Part shown: piece after piece, positions 58,515 through 64,000 of the stretch | Layout of the letters: each line of letters begins with the position of its first letter | How positions within the stretch are numbered: the stretch's first letter is position 1 | Assembly: GCA_022376515.1 (NCBI GenBank) | Contig: WTXI01000013.1 | Coordinates: 620,001 to 684,000, forward strand | Direction of reading: 5' to 3' | Source of the DNA: Lactifluus volemus | Lineage: Eukaryota > Basidiomycota > Agaricomycetes > Russulales > Russulaceae | Length of the DNA: 64,000 nt | Position numbers and translations under genes: made by a program | Notes under the pieces: model-generated | What the model was told of the DNA's origin: nothing | Seen by the model: the letters and a program-made list of their open reading frames with translations, nothing else | The model's database searches: none

Positions 58515-60733
58515 CGCAGAACTTCCGTCAGACAACCACGAAGCTTTGGACCACCCATTGCTTCATGAAAGTAACTTATGCTGGTGGTACTGGTATGGAG
58601 GAAGAACGGTGTTTCCATGACATGCTCAGGCACCGCAACTAGGCCGCCGGTATGCGTACGTACAGCTCGAGCCTGTAAATGCGGCCTGCGGAGCTGCTTT
58701 ATAGTTATGAATGTTATATACACCCCAACCGGTCAGATATGAGATGATACCAAAAGAGAATCCCGTTCTCTAAGAACAAGATCACGTTAGGACAATTGAG
58801 GAGCCAAGGCACAAAGGTAAGTAGATGTGTCGAAAAGTCATGTTTGGACTACATTAGCCTTTTCCCGCTTGTGCAACTGGATAAGCTGAATAGCACCAAA
58901 TTATTGATTTCCAAAAAGCTGGATACTCTCCAGATTCGTCGAGTAGAGGGTCTATATGCAATAATAGTACATATTGGTTTGTACATAAGTTACAGTAGGT
59001 TGCTTTTCAAGCATTTTGACTTTTAAGTTCTCGGTAAAGGCCGAGGAAAAAAGCTGAACCTGAGCGAAACAAACACCAACTTACCGCACGGTACCCTTCA
59101 CATCCCACCCACACATTCCACGACATTTCTACCGTACCATCTAACCCAGGTTCACAATGTTTACGCAGCCGAGCGCGTCTTCATGCAAACATGCGGCGCT
59201 ATACAAAATAGGATTTATAAATAAATAAAAAAGACAATGACATACAATGGGTCACGTGCATTCATTTCCGAACTCTGACGGCATTTTCACGACAACTACG
59301 ACAGCCGGTGTACCGCTTGGATTTCTTATCGCTGACCGAGTCCTCATTTTCTCCACGAGAACTATCCTCATACTATATCTTCGGTCACATCAGGAAACCT
59401 GCACTAAAGTTTTTTGGGCTTTCCAGAGCAAGCCAAAAAGGGCAAAAAGTAGCGACCTAGGATTACCCCAAAAGTTGCTTTCTGCTGTATTTTCAAAAAG
59501 TAAAAAAAGGTGAAAAGGCAGTGATTTTGCATGCTTTCCATAGCACAAATAACTTTTCTGCTTGAAAAAGTGAAAAAGTTTTTGCACCATTCACTGATGC
59601 TGCCTGCACACCCATCCTTTGGGCAGTCACGATCGGGTGTGGCCGAGGAAGGGTTGGATGTAGTGAGTCACTGTCGGCTAGGTCGGGAGCCATGAGAACC
59701 CCTCGGATATTCTTCGGTGATTGGGTCGTCGCCATTCTGACGTGTCCGCGACGTCCATGATCATCGGCCACTAAATGCCTGAACATGAAAGGTTGATGCG
59801 AGCCGCGGGACGTATATCAACCCAGATTAGTTCTTGGATCCTCTGGTTCTTGCTCTTTTAATGGTCCCGTGGGGGGGGGGGGACTTCACCGCGGGTGGTG
59901 GCTGGAGAAGTGAGTTTCTTTATTAAGTCTCTCGCATATGGAAGGTGATGATTTTGGTTTTATCAGGAAGGATTGTTCGTGTACACTGTCATAATTTGGC
60001 TATAGGTGTACTACACTGGATCGAGAATAGCATTGGTTTTATTCGGAAGTGTCCGATGAAAGGACTGACAGATGTAAAGGTAAGTGGTTGACGATGTGGA
60101 GGTAGAGGGGATGAAACGTTCTTCGTGCTGTGGGGCTTGACTGCCAAGCCTGGAGGACTGACAATTAATGAGAGCTATCCCAAGGTATAGTTGTGGCTTA
60201 TCCGAATACTGCCACCTTCACTGCCTAAAGCGCTCAGCGCCCAACCATGGTATCGCACATAGCCGAGATCAGCAATGGCAGAGGGTTCAAAACCGCTGAT
60301 TGGCGCCGCGTCATGACGGGGCAATTACGTCGAGACACCGACCAGGCACCACATTTCTGCCCTGTGAGTTCAATTGTACTGTATTCAGTCCAGTGTTGTT
60401 CAGCACAGACCGCAAATTACAACCCTTTCTCGAATTACCAATATGCGGATCTTGAGAGCGGAGGGCGGAGGGAGGAAAAGCCGAGACAGGTCTGGCCGGG
60501 CGGAACGTCACGTGAGAGGGGGATTTCCTAATATGGAAGAGGCGCAGAGTTTTCGAGGTGTGTTTTACGAGTCGAGAATGATCTACCGTTTCCTGACCAT
60601 TGCTGTGAATATAGCCCAGCCCCTCGCATGGGTCCGTTGACGTTTCGTTCACCTTTTTACCCCGTCGCCCATCATCATAACATAACCTCTCGTTCCCTTC
60701 ATTCGAAACCTCCCCAATCCACCCCTGTTTGCT
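58515..60733. other. No supported gene
   Basis: Region between FET3 and the carboxylesterase. It contains the TIR element at 59389-59598 and a poly-G run near 59869. Short open frames on both strands show no domain. Confidence 0.4.
59389..59598. mobile_element. MITE-like TIR element, second copy
   Basis: Related to 23867-24128: the same ends (atcaggaaacct left, cactgat right), the same inner blocks (attaccccaaaagttg, ctgctgtattttcaaaa, gtaaaaaaaggtgaaaa) and the A/T-rich right arm aaaaagtttttgcaccatt. It is about 50 bases shorter than the 24 kb copy. Confidence 0.72.
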
Positions 60734-62897
60734 ATGGGCTTCCTCGTCCCTCCCGCCTACCAACCCGTCGTTCGTCATACCACCCTCAAAACCACCTTTA
60801 CTGGTCTCCAACATATTCTATCTACCGCTGAAGTCCCACTCCATCAGTATAGAGGCATCAAATATGCCACTATTCCTGCTCGCTTCCGACAATCCAAACT
60901 CTTCACCTCCTATCGCTCGTCCACCGATGCAACTCGCTATGGGTTAGTCCGTCCCCCCCTCAGCTCATTGACGTGTCACTAACCCACCCCACCCCCAGGC
61001 CGATTTGCCCACAACCAAAGGGCAAAACAGTCGAGGAGGGACTTATAGCCTTCTCTGGCGCAGAGCCCTCAGCGCAGAATCTGAAGCAGATCGAGTCCGA
61101 GTGTCTCAACTTGAATATCACTTGCCCAGGTGGTTTGACTCGTGAATCGCGTATACCGGTCATGGTCTGGATACACGGGTTCGTTTCGCGCATCGTTTAC
61201 GTACATTGTCTCTGATCTCACCCTTTCGTCACTTAAAAGTGGAGGTGATCGGGGCTCTGGATCACATTGGCTCTACGACGGAGGTCCCCTGGTGGAGAGC
61301 AGTGTCCGATTGGGGAAACCCGTCATCCTCGTGACAATAAAGTAAGTTCCAGTTTTGGTCCCTCCATAGCTTCTTTCCTTAATATTTTATTCTTTTTAGT
61401 TATCGCCTCGGACTTTTAGGTTGCGCTGCCGGTCCGAAGCTATTAGAAGACAACAAGCTCGCTGGAGAAGAGGGCGTCGGTAATTATGGTCTACGCGACC
61501 AGAGACGGGCTTTGGAGTGGATACACCACTTCATCGCTGATTTTGGCGGCGATGGCTCCAACATCACCCTATTTGGTGCCTCCACTGGCGCCTCGGACAT
61601 TCTTGGCCATTTGAACTCAAGTTTAAATGCATCCTACCCCCTATTTGCCCGTGCCATCGTGCAAAGCCCTGTCATCGACCCCAATCTGCCTAATGTATCT
61701 GTTATCGGCGTCCATCTGTCCAAAGTCATGTCTGCACTGCACATTTCGACTATTCATGAGCTACGTAAAGTCCCTGCAGATAAGCTAGTCAACTTTCCTG
61801 CTGGCCCACGGGCCGTCGACGACGGTTATTTTTTCAAGAATAGATCTCCGGAACCACGCGAAACCGCGGAAGCTGCGCCGAATCACCCCCACGTTGCTGA
61901 GAAGCTTACTGCTCAACACATAATCGAGCAGCACATTGCCGACACGCACGGTACGCATCCTTCACGGATCAGCGTAAAGGCCCTCCAAATCTTACATCAC
62001 AATCCTTTGGCCCTCGTCCCGCGTCCTCCAGCACCTGCAGCGACCCAACAGCCGGTGATCATGGGCGACTGCGCTTACGAATCATTTGGATATGCCCCTG
62101 CAGCGAACACCTGGACCCCTTCCGCTGTAGTCCGCCGCGTCGGTGCCATCTGTCAGAGCGTGAAAAAGGCAAATGCGTTGCTGCGCGCATACGACATCTC
62201 CGCCCATACTCCAGACGACGAGTTTCCGGAACGTCTCTTGGAACTCATCAATGATGCACGCTTCGCGTGGCCGGTACACCTTGCCGCGGAAAAGTTCCGC
62301 ACCTCTCGGTTATCTCAGGATTCTGGTGGTGTCTGGCGCTACGTCTTTGATCAGGAGGCACCGGGAAGCGATATCCCGCACCACTCCACGGACGTGCTCT
62401 ACCTCTTTGACACCGCGCGACCCGCCTTTGCCGCGCAATCGCTCATTCCCCCTCCAGACCATGAAACGTTTTACCCAGACCACTTTGACGTTGACGATGA
62501 GGAGCAGGACGACGACGACGTACCGTTCGACAATTCGGCGTTCGACGACGCGAGCTCGGACGATGGCGAGCTCATCCCACCGGTAGATCAATATCAATAC
62601 ATGGCGGTGCGGGACGCCTTGCAGGCGCGCTGGATCGCGTTCGCGTATGGACAGGCGCCCTGGTCCCCCGACAAAGTGTTCGTACTCGGACCTGAGGGCG
62701 AAGCGGGCGAGCGCGGTTCGAATATCTTTGATAGCCGTCGGCGCACCGTGGCATGGCGCACGGCGCTCGAACCTCTCGGTCCCGCACTCGTGCATAAAGT
62801 CGGGCTTGAGTTGAGCAATGGCCCGTCGGGCGGCGCGCAGTTCGTACAGCGTCAGCAGCTTCTCGAGGAACATCAGCTTCAGCAATATATGGCTTAG
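60734..62897 (+). CDS. Type-B carboxylesterase/lipase family protein
   Basis: Exons 60734-60942, 60999-61178, 61240-61341 and 61400-62897 join to 662 residues. Landmarks of the alpha/beta-hydrolase carboxylesterase family are the oxyanion segment PVMVWIHGGG, VTINYRLGLLGC, GNYGLRDQRRALEWI, the nucleophile elbow FGASTGAS (usually GESAGA) and a likely catalytic His in DIPHHSTDVLYLF. There is no signal peptide, so it may be intracellular, unlike many secreted members. A strongly acidic insert (VDDEEQDDDDVPFDNSAFDD) lies near residue 540. The replaced elbow residues leave catalytic competence open. No disruption is seen. Confidence 0.85.
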
Positions 62898-63801
62898 CTT
62901 TTTACTTGGTGTACCTCGTCCCCCTATCCTCGTCCCTCGTTCATTCAAAAAACCGTATTCGGAAGAGCCTATGCTTCGGAACCCTTCACCCTTTGGTTTC
63001 ACTTGGAGTCCCTCGATCAGGCACATGCTGCGAGGACGGTCCACGCGTATAGGATATTGTAGCTCGTTTATCCGCAGATCTGCAAGTATCGTCTGCAGAA
63101 CTGTACAACACGCACTCAGCCTCAGCTCCACCCACCCACATCTCTCCTATTTCACACGCCATTTCTTCTTCCCCATCTGGGTTTTCATTTGTATTGTAAC
63201 ACCTTTTTTTATTATTTAGAATGGTGGTGAAAAAGGGCCGCAGCCTTGTCAATGATCCGCCGATCCAAGCCCATTTTCGGTTTTTTTTTTTTTGTTCTGG
63301 AATAAACGCCCTTGTTTATTTCTTGCCGAGTTTCCCGAGTCTGACTTTCTTCCCGTTTCAGCCCCTCAATTTTACCCTATTTACCCCCCCCCCACATTCG
63401 CCAAACATGTCACATGCATCTCATCTTCTAATCAATACATAGCTTTCAGGAAGTCATTTTCTAACAAACACTACACGTTGCACATCTGCACTCTGTTATC
63501 CTCATTGATTTATATTTATGGCAGTTCCGTTGTCGCATTGTAAGATTAGTTGTATCACTTGTTCTTTTTTTGAACAATAACAGACTTGCACACACAAACG
63601 ATATGCACTCATATAAAATCCAATTGATCTCGTGTAACTTATGTGTGACATTAAACGTGGATATTTGCCATTTTGCACTGCGGACGATGTTGAAGTCCGT
63701 TTTTCCTCTACAAAGGGCTCCGATCAAATCAAATGCGCCTCCCGTAACTCCCCGCGCTCGACGTTGAGTCTTCTCGCTTCGTCGCTCTACCCCGGTATCA
63801 T
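62898..63801. other. Intergenic, convergent
   Basis: The 3' flanks of the carboxylesterase (plus) and SHMT (minus). T-rich runs are present; no gene or RNA recognised. Confidence 0.5.
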
Positions 63802-64000
63802 CTAATCATCCTCCTCGATCCCCGCCGGCCGCGTGATTGGACCTATGACCCCGGGTACGGGCCACCTCCTCGCGAACGCGCGCACCTCACGGCGGAGCTC
63901 CGCGACAAGCTGGGGAGCCGTCTTGCCCTCCTGGGGTACGGTTGCCGCACGCACAAAGTCCTTCAGAAGCTTGCTGCCAGACTCCTTCTGGGCTAGCAGC
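63802..64000 (-). CDS. SHM2: Serine hydroxymethyltransferase, C-terminal end (partial)
   Basis: The last 65 codons are open from the window edge to a TAG at 63802. The segment reads AQKESGSKLLKDFVRAATV, then LVAELRREVRAFARRWPVPG and ends GIEEDD, matching the C-terminal helix region of cytosolic SHMT in fungi. SHMT interconverts serine and glycine with tetrahydrofolate. The catalytic part lies beyond the window, so the assignment rests on this tail only. Confidence 0.72.
   Translation of the reverse strand, partial: LLAQKESGSKLLKDFVRAATVPQEGKTAPQLVAELRREVRAFARRWPVPGVIGPITRPAGIEEDD

Noticed and set aside
59869..59882. Poly-G run as a possible regulatory element
   Set aside because: A single homopolymer with no associated gene start; length is also unreliable given suspected run-length errors.

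Overview
The window is nuclear DNA of a filamentous basidiomycete, most likely an Agaricomycete. Its genes are dense and split by many short GT-AG introns of about 35-80 bases, and they include FET3/FTR1, multi-intron P450, GH18 chitinase, F-box and STAND-type genes typical of that group. I cannot name the species. Coding regions were rebuilt by joining exons at GT-AG sites (one GC-AG) and checking phase. Function comes from recognised motifs, because no search could be run.

Layout: 1-9 kb is gene-poor. It holds an F-box remnant, a small coiled-coil gene with a foldback element in an intron, a frameshifted F-box gene and an unknown Ser/Pro-rich gene. 10-12 kb is a cytochrome P450. 13.9-21 kb holds LIS1 (dynein regulation), a zinc-finger/RING protein and SWC5 (SWR1 chromatin remodeller); all three are recognisable but carry single-base phase breaks. 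21.3-27.3 kb is a tandem duplication of a secreted GH18 chitinase whose junction cuts a copy of the adenylate kinase AK6/FAP7. The intact AK6 follows at 28.3 kb, then the head-to-head WD40 genes SEH1 (nuclear pore) and CIA1 (cytosolic Fe-S assembly). 32.6-35 kb has three tRNA-Tyr-like genes and a TIR element. 35.6-40 kb has an NAD(P)-binding protein, HIS5 (histidine synthesis) and a three-KH RNA-binding protein.

40.8-47.8 kb is the accessory island. It contains a STAND gene relic that lacks its NACHT domain, ankyrin fragments, an 80-base TIR element, two copies of a small coiled-coil gene (one intact, one CpG-decayed) and minisatellites. 48-50 kb is a serine carboxypeptidase and 51.8-53.2 kb an intact F-box gene. 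54-58.5 kb is the divergent FTR1/FET3 high-affinity iron uptake pair, with GATA-factor sites in the shared promoter. 60.7-62.9 kb is a type-B carboxylesterase, and the window ends inside the 3' end of a serine hydroxymethyltransferase gene.

The clearest gene cooperation is FET3 (ferroxidase) with FTR1 (permease), with Fe-S assembly by CIA1 as a downstream user of iron. The chitinases, carboxypeptidase and carboxylesterase are secreted or likely hydrolases. I found no convincing new molecular system. The most unusual signals are the tRNA-Tyr genes with an AUA anticodon, the palindromic GATA promoter, the CpG-decayed paralogue pair and the duplication with a dated element insertion.
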